DNA from: Sphingomonas faeni | Lineage (GTDB): Bacteria; Pseudomonadota; Alphaproteobacteria; Sphingomonadales; Sphingomonadaceae | DNA length: 64,000 bases | Direction of reading: 5' to 3' | Assembly: GCF_023195535.1 (NCBI RefSeq) | Contig: NZ_JALPNF010000007.1 | Span: 1-64,000 of the forward strand | Part shown: positions 42,517 through 52,290 of the stretch, piece by piece | Position numbering within the stretch: the first letter of the stretch is position 1 | How the letters are laid out: each line of letters opens with the position of its first letter | Translations under genes and position numbers: made by a program | Notes under the pieces: generated by a model | Database searches by the model: none | The model's input: the letters and a program-made list of their open reading frames with translations, nothing else | What the model was told of the DNA's origin: nothing

Positions 42517-42623
42517 CGCGGGAGTAAATCCCGCGTCGTCGGTCGGCGCTGGAGCGCCGCCGGCCGGCCTTTCGCGTGCGAACCTGCGCTCCGCTGGTTC
42601 GCAGCGGCGTGCTGCTGCACGCC
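42517..42623. other. Series of small hairpins in the etfA 3' region
   Basis: Four consecutive stem-loops: CGCGGGA/TCCCGCG (42517-42535), GGCGCT/AGCGCC (42545-42558), TGCGAAC/GTTCGCA (42577-42603) and GGCGTG/CACGCC (42606-42623). They fill the space between the terminator-like hairpin and the etfA stop, and no open frame runs through them. Confidence 0.6.
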
Positions 42624-42633
42624 TCGCTCGGGC

Positions 42634-43563
42634 TTACAGCTTCTCCGTCAGTTCCGGCACGATCTTGAACAGATCGCCGACCAGGCCGATGTCCGCGACC
42701 TGGAAGATCGGCGCGTCCTCGTCCTTGTTGATCGCGACGATGACCTTCGAGTCCTTCATCCCCGCGAGATGCTGGATCGCACCCGAGATGCCGATCGCGA
42801 CATACACTTCCGGTGCGACGATCTTGCCCGTCTGACCGACCTGATAGTCGTTCGGGGCGTAGCCCGCGTCGACTGCGGCGCGCGAGGCGCCGACGCCGGC
42901 GCCGAGCTTGTCCGCCAAGGGATCGATCGTCGCGTGGAACTGCTCGCTCGAAGCCAGCGCACGGCCGCCCGAGACGATGATCTTCGCGCTGGTCAGTTCT
43001 GGACGCTCGTTCTTGGCGATCTCCGAGCCGGCGAAGGTCGACAGACCCTTGTCGCCGGTCGAGGCGACCGCTTCGATCTCGCCCGAGCCACCCTCAGTCG
43101 CAGCCTTGGCAAACGCCGTACCGCGGACCGTGATGACTTTCTTCGCATCCGACGACTGGACCGTCGCGATCGCGTTGCCGGCATAGATCGGACGGGTGAA
43201 AGTGTCCTCGCTCTCGACCGACAGGATGTCGCTGATCTGCATGACGTCGAGCAACGCCGCCACGCGCGGCGCAATGTTCTTGCCGTGCGTGGTCGACGGC
43301 GCAACGAACGCGTCGTGGGTGGCCATCAGTTCGACGATCAGCGGCGCGACGTTCTCGGCGAGCGCGTGCGCGAACGCGACGTCGTCCGCGACGTGCACCT
43401 TGCCGACGCCGGCGATCTTGGCGGCTTCGGCAGCGACGCCATCGACACCCTGGCCAGCGATCAGCAGATGGACTTCGCCGAGCTGGCTTGCCGCGGTTAC
43501 GGCAGAAAGCGTGGCATCCTTGACGGCCTGACCGTCATGTTCGACCCAGACGAGCGTCTTCAC
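42634..43563 (-). CDS. etfA: Electron transfer flavoprotein alpha subunit
   Basis: 309 aa. The FAD-binding C-terminal domain carries [40 protein letters not shown] and the ETF-alpha signature [20 protein letters not shown] followed by [20 protein letters not shown]. With EtfB it passes electrons from acyl-CoA and other dehydrogenases to ETF:ubiquinone oxidoreductase. Its ATG overlaps the etfB TGA by 4 bases. Confidence 0.97.
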   Translation of the reverse strand: MKTLVWVEHDGQAVKDATLSAVTAASQLGEVHLLIAGQGVDGVAAEAAKIAGVGKVHVADDVAFAHALAENVAPLIVELMATHDAFVAPSTTHGKNIAPRVAALLDVMQISDILSVESEDTFTRPIYAGNAIATVQSSDAKKVITVRGTAFAKAATEGGSGEIEAVASTGDKGLSTFAGSEIAKNERPELTSAKIIVSGGRALASSEQFHATIDPLADKLGAGVGASRAAVDAGYAPNDYQVGQTGKIVAPEVYVAIGISGAIQHLAGMKDSKVIVAINKDEDAPIFQVADIGLVGDLFKIVPELTEKL

Positions 43564-44306
43564 TTGGCGACTCCCATTTCCTTGAGCTTGCCGACCAGCG
43601 CGTCGACATCGGCGACCTTGATTCCAGCCGAGCGCTTGGCGGGCTCGACGACCTTCAGCGTGGTCAGGCGCGGCGTCACGTCGACGCCGAAATCGGCCGG
43701 CGTCTTCTGCGCCATCGGCTTCGACTTCGCCTTCATGATGTTCGGCAACGAGGCGTAACGCGGCTCGTTGAGGCGAAGATCGGTGGTGATGATCGCGGGC
43801 AGCTTCAGCGTATCCGTCTCAGCGCCGCCATCGACTTCGCGTGTCACGTTGACCGAGCCGTCGGCGATCTCGACCTTCGACGCGAACGTGCCCTGGCCCC
43901 AGTTCAGCAGGCCGGCGAGCATCTGCCCGGTCTGGTTGTTGTCGTCGTCGATCGCCTGCTTGCCGAGGATGACCATGTCGGGCTTCTCCTCCTCGACGAT
44001 CTTGGCGAGGATCTTGGCGACGCCGAGCGGCTCGACCTTCGTCTCGCTGACGACGAGGATCGCGCGATCTGCGCCCATCGCGAGCGCGGTACGGAGCGTT
44101 TCCTGGCTCTTCTGCTCGCCGATCGAGACGACGACGATCTCCGTCACGCCCTTGTCCTTGAGGCGGATCGCTTCCTCGACGGCGATCTCGTCGAATGGGT
44201 TCATGCTCATCTTGACGTTCGCCAGATCGACGCCCGTTCCGTCCGCCTTCACGCGGGGCTTCACGTTGTAGTCAAGCACGCGCTTGACCGGCACCAGCAC
44301 CTTCAT
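43560..44306 (-). CDS. etfB: Electron transfer flavoprotein beta subunit
   Basis: 248 aa. Typical Etf[21 protein letters not shown] at the N-terminus, [40 protein letters not shown] and the AMP-binding stretch [23 protein letters not shown] 44306 has GGAAGGAA upstream. It is first in the etfB-etfA operon. Confidence 0.97.
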   Translation of the reverse strand: MKVLVPVKRVLDYNVKPRVKADGTGVDLANVKMSMNPFDEIAVEEAIRLKDKGVTEIVVVSIGEQKSQETLRTALAMGADRAILVVSETKVEPLGVAKILAKIVEEEKPDMVILGKQAIDDDNNQTGQMLAGLLNWGQGTFASKVEIADGSVNVTREVDGGAETDTLKLPAIITTDLRLNEPRYASLPNIMKAKSKPMAQKTPADFGVDVTPRLTTLKVVEPAKRSAGIKVADVDALVGKLKEMGVAK

Positions 44307-44476
44307 CGGGGTTCCTTCCAAGGTGAAATCATTCGTTCTCGCCCGCCTGTTACCCAGGGGTCGTTGCCGGGACAGATGGCTGTTTCGAGCCGTTTTCGCA
44401 AGTCCGGTATGGAAACATCACCATGCCGTAGCGTCACGGCGGTGTGTCCGGCGGGCGAGTCGTAATTCCAACGGAT

Positions 44477-44609
44477 CCTCCCCCGCCAGGGGGAGGTGGC
44501 TGGCCCTTGCCAGACGGAGGGGGAGGCTAGCGAAACGTCTGTTCCGTATCCTCCCCCTCCGTCACCTTCGGTGCCACCTCCCCCTTGCGGTGGAGGATCG
44601 AGGGGGTGG
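44477..44609. repeat. Composite palindromic repeat, family F
   Basis: Contains CCTCCCCCGCCAGGGGGAGG, GCCAGACGGAGGGGGAGG, CCTCCCCCTCCGTC and CACCTCCCCCTTGCGGTGGA, giving several alternative hairpins. A related element is at 54083-54182. It lies in the 383-base gap between etfB and sucC; the rest of that gap shows nothing recognisable. Confidence 0.7.
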
Positions 44610-44624
44610 CGATCAAGTCAAACG

Positions 44625-44656
44625 AAAAAAGGCCCGGACGTTTCCGTCCGAGCCCC
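44625..44656 (-). terminator. Rho-independent terminator of sucC
   Basis: On the minus strand GGGCTCGGACG, loop GAAA, CGTCCGGGCC, then TTTTTTCG. It lies about 35 bases after the sucC stop and is a textbook intrinsic terminator. Confidence 0.88.
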
Positions 44657-44689
44657 CGTTTCGCAGAATCAGTATGCAGTCAACAGCGG

Positions 44690-45892
<1,203 letters not shown>

Positions 45893-45983
45893 CGGGAAGG
45901 CTCCACGCAATTTTTAGGAAACTCGGGAATTGGTTGGGCGTAAAGCACAGGGCGGCCAGCAAATCCACCCTTAAGGCATTTGC

Positions 45984-46002
45984 AGTTGCGTCTCGTTATC
46001 AA
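45984..46002 (-). promoter_or_regulatory. Possible Fur-box-like site upstream of sucC
   Basis: On the minus strand TTGATAACGAGACGCAACT. By hand comparison it matches the common Fur-type 19-mer TTGATAATGATTCGCATTT at 14 of 19 positions. It lies 92 bases upstream of sucC, between it and the divergent PilZ gene. A similar site precedes feoA. Confidence 0.3.
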
Positions 46003-46128
46003 TAAGCCACTTTCGAGGCTGTCGCAGGCCGTAAATTCAGTACGCAATCGACCTCTACACCACGCCGACGTCTGCCGCTCGCTGGGCTGTTTGCACAATG
46101 GTAACCCTTTTTCGGGTATCGCAGTGCC

Positions 46129-46458
46129 ATGACACAGCCCGTTTCCCTCGAGCCCACCGATTCGACCGGCGAAGAGCTTCGTCAGGCGCTTCGCCGGGCG
46201 GTCAAGATGCGCGCACACCTGCGCGATCGTGGCCAGACCCGATTCGAGATCGAGGTCACCGACCTTTCGCTTTCCGGGTTCCGGGCGGAAACAAGCTTCA
46301 CCCTGTGGCCAGGCACCGTGGTGTGGCTGACTTTGCCGGGCCTCGCCGCGCTAGAAGCCGTGGTCGCCTGGCGCGACAAGTTCAAATATGGCTGCGCCTT
46401 CGCCAAGCCGCTCCATCCTGCAGTGTTCGAGCATATCGTGGCGCTGTCGCAGCGCTAG
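46129..46458 (+). CDS. PilZ-domain protein
   Basis: 109 aa, a single PilZ domain. The c-di-GMP-binding pattern is an Arg-rich start (RRAVKMRAHLRDRGQTRFEI) followed by VTDLSLSGFRAETSF, i.e. D-x-S-x-x-G. Then GTVVWLTLPGLAALEAVVAW and GCAFAKPLHPAVF complete the barrel. It probably senses c-di-GMP. The first Arg motif is looser than the classical RxxxR, so binding affinity is uncertain. Stand-alone gene. Confidence 0.88.
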   Translation: MTQPVSLEPTDSTGEELRQALRRAVKMRAHLRDRGQTRFEIEVTDLSLSGFRAETSFTLWPGTVVWLTLPGLAALEAVVAWRDKFKYGCAFAKPLHPAVFEHIVALSQR

Positions 46459-46472
46459 GACACGAGCTCGGT

Positions 46473-46548
46473 TCTTCTGCGAACGCAGGAGGCCAGGGTT
46501 ACTCAGCCCCGCCCTTGATTACCGTGGATTCCTGCGTTCGCAGGAAAA
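46473..46548. repeat. Inverted repeat element after the PilZ gene (family E)
   Basis: TTCTGCGAACGCAGGA at the left and TCCTGCGTTCGCAGGAA at the right, about 45 bases apart, each with an internal hairpin. Same design as the other palindromic families; seen once in this window. Confidence 0.8.
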
Positions 46549-46642
46549 CAGCTAGACGTCGGCAAAGCCGGCGTGAGCCGACCGCCCGCCGTGTCGGTCG
46601 CTGCGAGCATCGGCGCGGCCGTCGCCGCGCCTCCGTCGGTCT

Positions 46643-47581
46643 TCAGTCGAACAAACTCGACACGCTAGTCTCGTCCGCGATCCGCTTGATCGCCTCGCCG
46701 AGCAACGGCGCGATCTGGAGGTGGCGAATTTTGCCGTGAGCGCCCTTGATCACATCGTGGTTGCCGATCGAATCGGTAATGACGAGTTCACGCAATTCCG
46801 AACCCTCGACTCGCGCCACGGCACCACCCGACAGCACGCCGTGCGTTACATACGCCACGACGTCCTCGGCACCGGCTTCCTTCAGCGCCGCCGCGGCGTT
46901 GCACAGCGTGCCCGCGGAATCGACGATGTCGTCGACCAGGATGCAGAAGCGGCCTTCGACCTCGCCGATGATGTTCATCACTTCCGACTCGCCCGCGCGC
47001 TCGCGGCGCTTGTCGACGATCGCGAGCGGCGCGTTGTCGAGCCGCTTGGCAAGGACGCGCGCGCGCACCACGCCGCCGACGTCGGGCGAGACGACCATCA
47101 GGTTCTTGCCCTTGAAGCGCGCGAGGATGTCCGCCGACATCACCGGCGCCGCATAGAGATTGTCGGTCGGAATGTCGAAGAAGCCCTGGATCTGGCCAGC
47201 ATGCAAATCGACCGACAGCACGCGGTTCGCGCCCGCGACCGTAATCAGGTTGGCGACCAGCTTGGCCGAAATCGGCGTACGCGGCCCCGGCTTCCGGTCC
47301 TGCCGCGCATACCCCATGTACGGGATCACCGCGGTGATGCGACGCGCCGACGCCCGCTTCAGCGCGTCGATCATGATCAGCAATTCCATGAGGTTGTCGT
47401 TGGCCGGATAACCGGTCGACTGGATCACGAACACGTCCTCGCCGCGGACGTTCTCGTTGATCTCGACGAAGACCTCTTCGTCAGCGAACCGCCGCACGCT
47501 GACATCGGTCAACGGTGTCTCGAGATAGGCGGCGATCTCCTGCGCGAGGGGCAGGTTCGAATTGCCGGTCATCAATTTCAT
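46643..47581 (-). CDS. prs: Ribose-phosphate pyrophosphokinase
   Basis: 312 aa. PRPP synthase: [80 protein letters not shown] (metal site) and the PRPP-binding loop [20 protein letters not shown]. It supplies PRPP for purine, pyrimidine, His, Trp and NAD synthesis. ATG 47581 gives the family length; the upstream frame is antisense to gltX. Divergent from gltX with 96 bases between. Confidence 0.97.
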   Translation of the reverse strand: MKLMTGNSNLPLAQEIAAYLETPLTDVSVRRFADEEVFVEINENVRGEDVFVIQSTGYPANDNLMELLIMIDALKRASARRITAVIPYMGYARQDRKPGPRTPISAKLVANLITVAGANRVLSVDLHAGQIQGFFDIPTDNLYAAPVMSADILARFKGKNLMVVSPDVGGVVRARVLAKRLDNAPLAIVDKRRERAGESEVMNIIGEVEGRFCILVDDIVDSAGTLCNAAAALKEAGAEDVVAYVTHGVLSGGAVARVEGSELRELVITDSIGNHDVIKGAHGKIRHLQIAPLLGEAIKRIADETSVSSLFD

Positions 47582-47677
47582 GAAGCTATTTCCCGCTCTA
47601 CAGTGCGAACCCCTTAGGCCCAGGTCGCGGATGGTGGAAGGGTTTGCCCGTCGGCGCTCGCCTTCGTACAGGGCGGC

Positions 47678-49003
47678 ATGACCGTAATCACCCGTTTCGC
47701 CCCCTCGCCCACCGGCCGCCTGCACGTCGGCAACATCCGCACCGCGCTCCACAACTGGATGTTCGCGCGGGCCAACGGCGGCAAGTTCGTGCTGCGGATC
47801 GACGATACCGATCCCGAACGCAGCGAAGAGCGCTTCGTCGACGCGATCCGCGCCGATCTCGACTGGCTCGGGATGACGCCCGATGCGGAGGAGCGGCAAT
47901 CGGCGCGGTTCGCGCTGTACGAGGCGCGGTTCGCGGCGCTGGTCGCCAGCGGTCATGTGTATCCGGCATACGAGACGACGCAGGAACTCGACCTGAAGCG
48001 GAAGATCCAGGCGGGGCGTGGGTTGCCGCCGATTTATGATCGCGCCGCGCTGGCGCTCGATGACGCAGCCCGCGCTAAGCTGGAAGCGGATGGGGTGCAG
48101 CCGCATTGGCGGTTCAAGCTCGATCACGACTCGGCGATCGCCTGGGACGATTTGATCCGTGGCGCGGCGCATTTCGAGGCGAAGACGATGAGCGATCCGG
48201 TCATCCGGCGCGCGGACGGGTCGTGGCTGTATATGCTGCCCTCGGCGATCGACGATGCCGATATGGGCGTGACGCATGTGGTTCGCGGCGAGGATCACGT
48301 ATCGAACACCGCGCTCCAGTTGCAGATGTTCGATGCGCTCGGCGTCGCGCCGCCGCGGTTTGCGCACGAGGCGTTGCTGACAGGCGCGGAGGGCAAGCTG
48401 TCGAAGCGGCTCGGGTCGCTCGGTGTCGATCATTTCCGCGAGGTCGGGATCGAGCCGCAGGCGGTGCGCGCGCTGCTGGCGCGGATCGGGACGAGCGACC
48501 CGGTCGAGCCGATCGCCGACGCCGCGCCGCTGATCGCGGGGTTCGACTTCGCACGGTTCGGGCGGGCGCCGGCGCGGTTCGACGAGGCTGAACTGGCGGC
48601 GCTGAACGCGCGGATTTTACACGCGCTGCCGTATGAGACGGTGGCCGGGCGGTTGCCCGAGGGCATGGATGTGGCGGCCTGGGAGGCGGTGCGGCCGAAC
48701 CTAGTGACGCTGGCCGGTGCGGCGGATTGGTGGGGCGTGATCGAGGGACCGATCGCGGTCGAGCGCGATTTGGAGGCGGAGTATCTCGATCAGGCGCTGA
48801 CGGCGGCGGGTGAGATCGATTGGTCGGAAGATCCCTGGCATGCGCTGACCGCGCGGTTAAAGGCGGAGACGGGGCGCAAGGGTAAGGCTCTGTTCCTGCC
48901 GTTGCGGCGCGCGTTGACGGGCCGCGATCATGGGCCGGACATGGCGGCGTTGCTGCCGCTGATCGGGCGCGAGCGGGCGCTGGAGCGACTCGCGGCGCGC
49001 TGA
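47678..49003 (+). CDS. gltX: Glutamyl-tRNA synthetase
   Basis: 441 aa class I aaRS. HIGH-type motif in [20 protein letters not shown], followed by [60 protein letters not shown] and KMSKS-type [15 protein letters not shown]. The length fits the shorter GluRS seen in alphaproteobacteria, many of which also carry a second GluRS copy. A 59-base palindrome follows 35 bases after the stop. Confidence 0.96.
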   Translation: MTVITRFAPSPTGRLHVGNIRTALHNWMFARANGGKFVLRIDDTDPERSEERFVDAIRADLDWLGMTPDAEERQSARFALYEARFAALVASGHVYPAYETTQELDLKRKIQAGRGLPPIYDRAALALDDAARAKLEADGVQPHWRFKLDHDSAIAWDDLIRGAAHFEAKTMSDPVIRRADGSWLYMLPSAIDDADMGVTHVVRGEDHVSNTALQLQMFDALGVAPPRFAHEALLTGAEGKLSKRLGSLGVDHFREVGIEPQAVRALLARIGTSDPVEPIADAAPLIAGFDFARFGRAPARFDEAELAALNARILHALPYETVAGRLPEGMDVAAWEAVRPNLVTLAGAADWWGVIEGPIAVERDLEAEYLDQALTAAGEIDWSEDPWHALTARLKAETGRKGKALFLPLRRALTGRDHGPDMAALLPLIGRERALERLAAR

Positions 49004-49038
49004 TCTATCGACCCCAATGAAGTTCGCCCCGTAAATAG

Positions 49039-49097
49039 CTTGTTCTCCCGCGAAGGCGGGAGCCCAGACTGGGCTCCCGCCTTCGCGGGAGAACAAG
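49039..49097. repeat. Perfect 29-bp inverted repeat with a 1-base centre (family D)
   Basis: The left arm starts CTTGTTCTCCCGCGAAGGCG and continues GGAGCCCAG. A single A follows, then the exact reverse complement. It lies 35 bases after gltX and could act as its terminator. Partial family D relatives are at 33271-33284 and 54211-54267. Confidence 0.97.
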
Positions 49098-49180
49098 GAA
49101 TGGCGGCTGACGGTCGTTCCAATCGCAACCGGGCTATTTCTGCGCGGCGATCGATAGAAGTACCCCCCCACCCCAAACAC

Positions 49181-49283
49181 CACCCCGGCGAAGGCCGGGG
49201 CCCAATTGGGGAACGTGGCCAACCAAGTACTGCCCTTTGTTACTACGACCTTTCCAATTGGGCCCCGGCCTTCGCCGGGGTGG
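49181..49283. repeat. Palindromic intergenic repeat, family C, copy 3
   Basis: Left CACCCCGGCGAAGGCCGGGG and right CCCCGGCCTTCGCCGGGGTG, with CCCAATTGGGG and CCAATTGGGCCCC on the inner sides. With the family D palindrome it fills much of the 495-base gap between gltX and the next gene; the rest shows nothing recognisable. Confidence 0.92.
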
Positions 49284-49498
49284 TTACTTTGATGCGTCCC
49301 GCGCGGCCGCCAAACAGCTACCGGCGCGCCCCAAATCGCTCCTCGACATCGAGTACTTCCCGACCGGGAGGAGTTGGGGACATCACACATACTCCCCCGC
49401 CCTCAAACACCCTTGCTCCCAAAATGTAATGATGTACCATCCCAACCGGCGGTACCTATCTTGCCGCCATCCTCGAGGAGAAGCAGGGGAGACGGAAA

Positions 49499-50158
49499 AT
49501 GTACGCGGATCGACCAAACCGGACGGGCGGATTCAATCCCGGGAGCCTCGGCGTCGCGCTGGTTATCAACTGCGCGGTGATCGGAGCCTTGTTCTTTGCG
49601 GCGCCTAACATGCTGCCGTTCGTGCCCGACACGCCGCTCGTGACCTATGTGCCGTACGCCCCGCCGCCGCCGCCCGAACCGGTGCCACCTACAGACCCGC
49701 TGATCCGCCAGCAACCGCGCCCCGCCCCGCGTCCCGATGCGCCGATCAAAATAGTGCAGATACCGCAAACCGAAGGCTTGACGGCTGCCCCCGATCCGCT
49801 CCCCTACACGCCGCCCATCGGGATCGAAGGCACCGGCACCGTCGCAGTCGATCCGCCGAAAACGGCACCCGTGTTCGTACAGCCGGGCATCGACCCACGC
49901 TACGCCGCCGACTTCCAACCGAGCTATCCGTCCGAGGAGCGCCGCGCCGAGCGCGAGGGCCGCGTCGTCGTGCGCGTACTCGTCGGTACCGACGGCCGCG
50001 TGAAACAGGTCGAGCGGGTCAGCGCGACCACCAACGCCTTCTACCGCGCGACGCTGGATCGGGCGTTGGCGAAGTGGCGGTTCAAGCCGGCAACGCGCGA
50101 CGGCGTTCCGATCGAGGCATGGCGATCGATGGCGCTGACCTTTGTCCTCCAGAACTAA
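49499..50158 (+). CDS. Energy transducer TonB-like protein
   Basis: 219 aa. N-terminal membrane anchor (LGVALVINCAVIGALFFAAP), a Pro-rich periplasmic spacer (YVPYAPPPPPEPVPPTDPLI) and a TonB C-terminal domain (YPSEERRAEREGRVVVRVLV, VERVSATTNAFYRATLDRAL, AKWRFKPATRDGVP). GGGGAG precedes ATG 49499. It is the second TonB-like gene in the window. No ExbBD genes are adjacent. Confidence 0.9.
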   Translation: MYADRPNRTGGFNPGSLGVALVINCAVIGALFFAAPNMLPFVPDTPLVTYVPYAPPPPPEPVPPTDPLIRQQPRPAPRPDAPIKIVQIPQTEGLTAAPDPLPYTPPIGIEGTGTVAVDPPKTAPVFVQPGIDPRYAADFQPSYPSEERRAEREGRVVVRVLVGTDGRVKQVERVSATTNAFYRATLDRALAKWRFKPATRDGVPIEAWRSMALTFVLQN

Positions 50159-50213
50159 AGCTTGAGGAGTGCGGGGCTGGCCTAGCCGGCTCCGTCCCCC
50201 TATCTTGGCGCGC

Positions 50214-50561
50214 ATGGGCTTTTTCAGTCGTTTCACGCCGATCGTCGCCTATCGCGACCTGCGGCTCTTCCTCAGCCAGCGCCGGCCGTACGAACTCATT
50301 TTTCTCGTGGCCGCGCTCGGCGTCACCAGCTTCCTGATCTACGCGTTCATGAAGGATTCGTACGTCGAGCAGGAATACCGCCCGAAGATCATCTATGTCG
50401 AGCAATGGCCCGCGGATCGCACCGATGCGCAGATCATCGCGCAGCAGAAGATCGACGCGCCGATCAAGGCCAAGGCGCTCGCCGAGCAGAAGGCCCGCGA
50501 AGACGCACAGCGCGCCGCATTCAAGCGATTGGATGACAAGCTGAAGGCGATGGGAATCTGA
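50214..50561 (+). CDS. Single-pass membrane protein of unknown function (115 aa)
   Basis: 115 aa from ATG 50214. One membrane segment (YELIFLVAALGVTSFLIYAF) after a basic cytoplasmic start, then a periplasmic part with VEQEYRPKIIYVEQWPADRT and a charged C-terminal helix (AEQKAREDAQRAAFKRLDDK). No known family recognised. The ribD start follows 14 bases later, so it may be the first gene of the riboflavin operon, which would be unusual. Confidence 0.72.
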   Translation: MGFFSRFTPIVAYRDLRLFLSQRRPYELIFLVAALGVTSFLIYAFMKDSYVEQEYRPKIIYVEQWPADRTDAQIIAQQKIDAPIKAKALAEQKAREDAQRAAFKRLDDKLKAMGI

Positions 50562-50575
50562 CCGGCCTGCGCTGG

Positions 50576-51679
50576 ATGGGAACTGCACTGGCACTGGCTG
50601 AGCGAAGTCGCGGCAGGACGGCGCCCAACCCCAATGTCGGCTGCGTGATCGTCCGCGATGGCCGCGTCGTTGGACGCGGCTGGACGCAAGCGGGCGGCCG
50701 TCCGCATGCCGAAGCGATGGCGTTGGCCGAGGCCGGTGCGAAAGCACAGGGGGCCACGGCTTACGTCACGCTCGAGCCCTGCGCGCATCGATCGCCACGC
50801 GGGCCAGCCTGCAGCGACCTTCTGATCGAGTCGGGTGTGGCGCGCGTCGTCGCGGCGCTTGAGGATCCCGACGCTCGAACGGCCGGCCAGGGGTTCGCGC
50901 GGCTTCAGGCAGCAGACATCATCGTCACGCGCGGCATTCGCTCGGACGAGGCCCGTCGTTCGATGGCGGGGTTCCTGACGCGGCAGGCACTCGGCCGCCC
51001 CCATGTCACCTTGAAGCTGGCCACCTCGCTCGACGGCTGCATCGCGATGGCGGACGGATCGAGCCGATGGATCACCGGCCCGGAGGCCCGCGCCCATGCG
51101 CATCTCGAGCGGAGTCGGCATGAAGCGATCCTCGTCGGACGTGGGACGTATGAGGCGGACGCACCGCGACTCGACGTTCGGTTGCCGGGTCTGGAAGGTC
51201 GCGCGCCGAAGCGCGTACTCCTGTCGACCACGCTCACCGCTACCCCCTCCCCCTCTCCCCGTCATTCCAGCGAAAGCTGGAATATCCCCGTTGCCGGCCA
51301 CGACGGAGCCTCATGGGGAGACCCCAGCTTTCGCTGGGGTGACGGAATTGGAGCGGGTGGCGAAAAAAGTCGCGCGTCTGGTGAAAGTGGCGATTGGACT
51401 GTCATCACCTCTCCACAAGCCGTCGCCACCCTCCCCAACATCGACCACATCCTCGTCGAAGGCGGCGCGGCCGTAGCGTCGGCGTTCCTATCCGCGGACT
51501 TGGTCGACCGTATCCTCCTCTACCATGCACCGATCCTGATCGGCGGCGGGAGGCACGCACTCCGCGACATCGGCCTCACCGACCTGACCGCGGCGCATGG
51601 TCGCTGGGCGATCGTCGATGCGCGGCAACTTGGCAGCGACCGGCTCGAGGTCTACGAGCGCGAACGAAACGAGGCATAA
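50576..51679 (+). CDS. ribD: Riboflavin biosynthesis deaminase/reductase with in-frame repeat insertion
   Basis: 367 aa, bifunctional second and third steps of riboflavin synthesis. Deaminase domain: RTAPNPNVGCVIVRDGR and zinc ligands H44 (RPHAEAMAL), C69 and C79 (TLEPCAHRSPRGPACSD). Reductase domain: PHVTLKLATSLDGCIAMADG, HEAILVGRGTYEADAPRLDV and IDHILVEGGAAVASAF. Residues ~229-257 (HSSESWNIPVAGHDG then DPSFRWGDG) are the translation of a family B palindromic repeat inserted in frame after the strand KRVLLSTT. The rest of the domain continues normally. ATG 50576 is a plausible start; ribE follows with a 1-base overlap. Confidence 0.92.
   Translation: MGTALALAERSRGRTAPNPNVGCVIVRDGRVVGRGWTQAGGRPHAEAMALAEAGAKAQGATAYVTLEPCAHRSPRGPACSDLLIESGVARVVAALEDPDARTAGQGFARLQAADIIVTRGIRSDEARRSMAGFLTRQALGRPHVTLKLATSLDGCIAMADGSSRWITGPEARAHAHLERSRHEAILVGRGTYEADAPRLDVRLPGLEGRAPKRVLLSTTLTATPSPSPRHSSESWNIPVAGHDGASWGDPSFRWGDGIGAGGEKSRASGESGDWTVITSPQAVATLPNIDHILVEGGAAVASAFLSADLVDRILLYHAPILIGGGRHALRDIGLTDLTAAHGRWAIVDARQLGSDRLEVYERERNEA
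51260..51345. repeat. Family B palindromic repeat inside ribD
   Basis: Left CGTCATTCCAGCGAAAGCTG and right CCCAGCTTTCGCTGGGGTGA, 86 bases, lying wholly within the ribD reading frame without a stop or frameshift. All other family B copies in the window are intergenic. Confidence 0.95.
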
Positions 51680-52290
51680 TGTTCACCGGAATCGTCACCG
51701 ACATAGGCACCGTTACGCGCGTGGAGTCGCCAGGCGACACGCGCGTCGTCATTGCGACCGCCTATGATACCACCACCGTCGATCTCGGCGCGTCGATCTC
51801 GTGCTCGGGCGTCTGCCTGACCGTCGTGGATAAAGGCCCGAACTGGTTCGCGGTCGACGTCTCCGGCGAGACGATCAGCCGCACCGCCAAGGACCAGTGG
51901 ACCGAGGGCCGGAAATTCAACCTCGAACGCGCGATGAAGCTCGGCGACGAGCTCGGCGGCCATATCGTAACGGGCCATGTCGACGGCCTCGGCACTGTAG
52001 TCGCGCTCGCAGAGGAAGGCGGCTCGCACCGCGTCACGATCCGGGCCGGCGCCGACATAGCCCCGTTCATCGCGCCCAAGGGCTCGGTGACGGTCGACGG
52101 CGTCTCGCTCACCGTGAACACCGTTCAGGACATCGATGGAGAGGTCGAGTTCGGCCTCAACATCATCCCGCATACCTGGAGCGTCACCACGCTCGGTACG
52201 ATCCACGTGGAACAGTCGGTCAACATCGAGATCGACGTCCTCGCCCGCTATCTCCAACGCATGGAACATTACCGTGTCAAAGCCAGCTGA
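51679..52290 (+). CDS. ribE: Riboflavin synthase alpha chain
   Basis: 203 aa. Two tandem lumazine-binding repeats: MFTGIVTDIGTVTRVESPGD, ISCSGVCLTVVDKGPNWFAV and GGHIVTGHVDGLGTVVALAE, with the second GSVTVDGVSLTVNTVQDIDG and NIIPHTWSVTTLG. It dismutates two 6,7-dimethyl-8-ribityllumazines to riboflavin. ATG 51679 overlaps the ribD stop by one base. The next gene starts inside its 3' end. Confidence 0.97.
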   Translation: MFTGIVTDIGTVTRVESPGDTRVVIATAYDTTTVDLGASISCSGVCLTVVDKGPNWFAVDVSGETISRTAKDQWTEGRKFNLERAMKLGDELGGHIVTGHVDGLGTVVALAEEGGSHRVTIRAGADIAPFIAPKGSVTVDGVSLTVNTVQDIDGEVEFGLNIIPHTWSVTTLGTIHVEQSVNIEIDVLARYLQRMEHYRVKAS

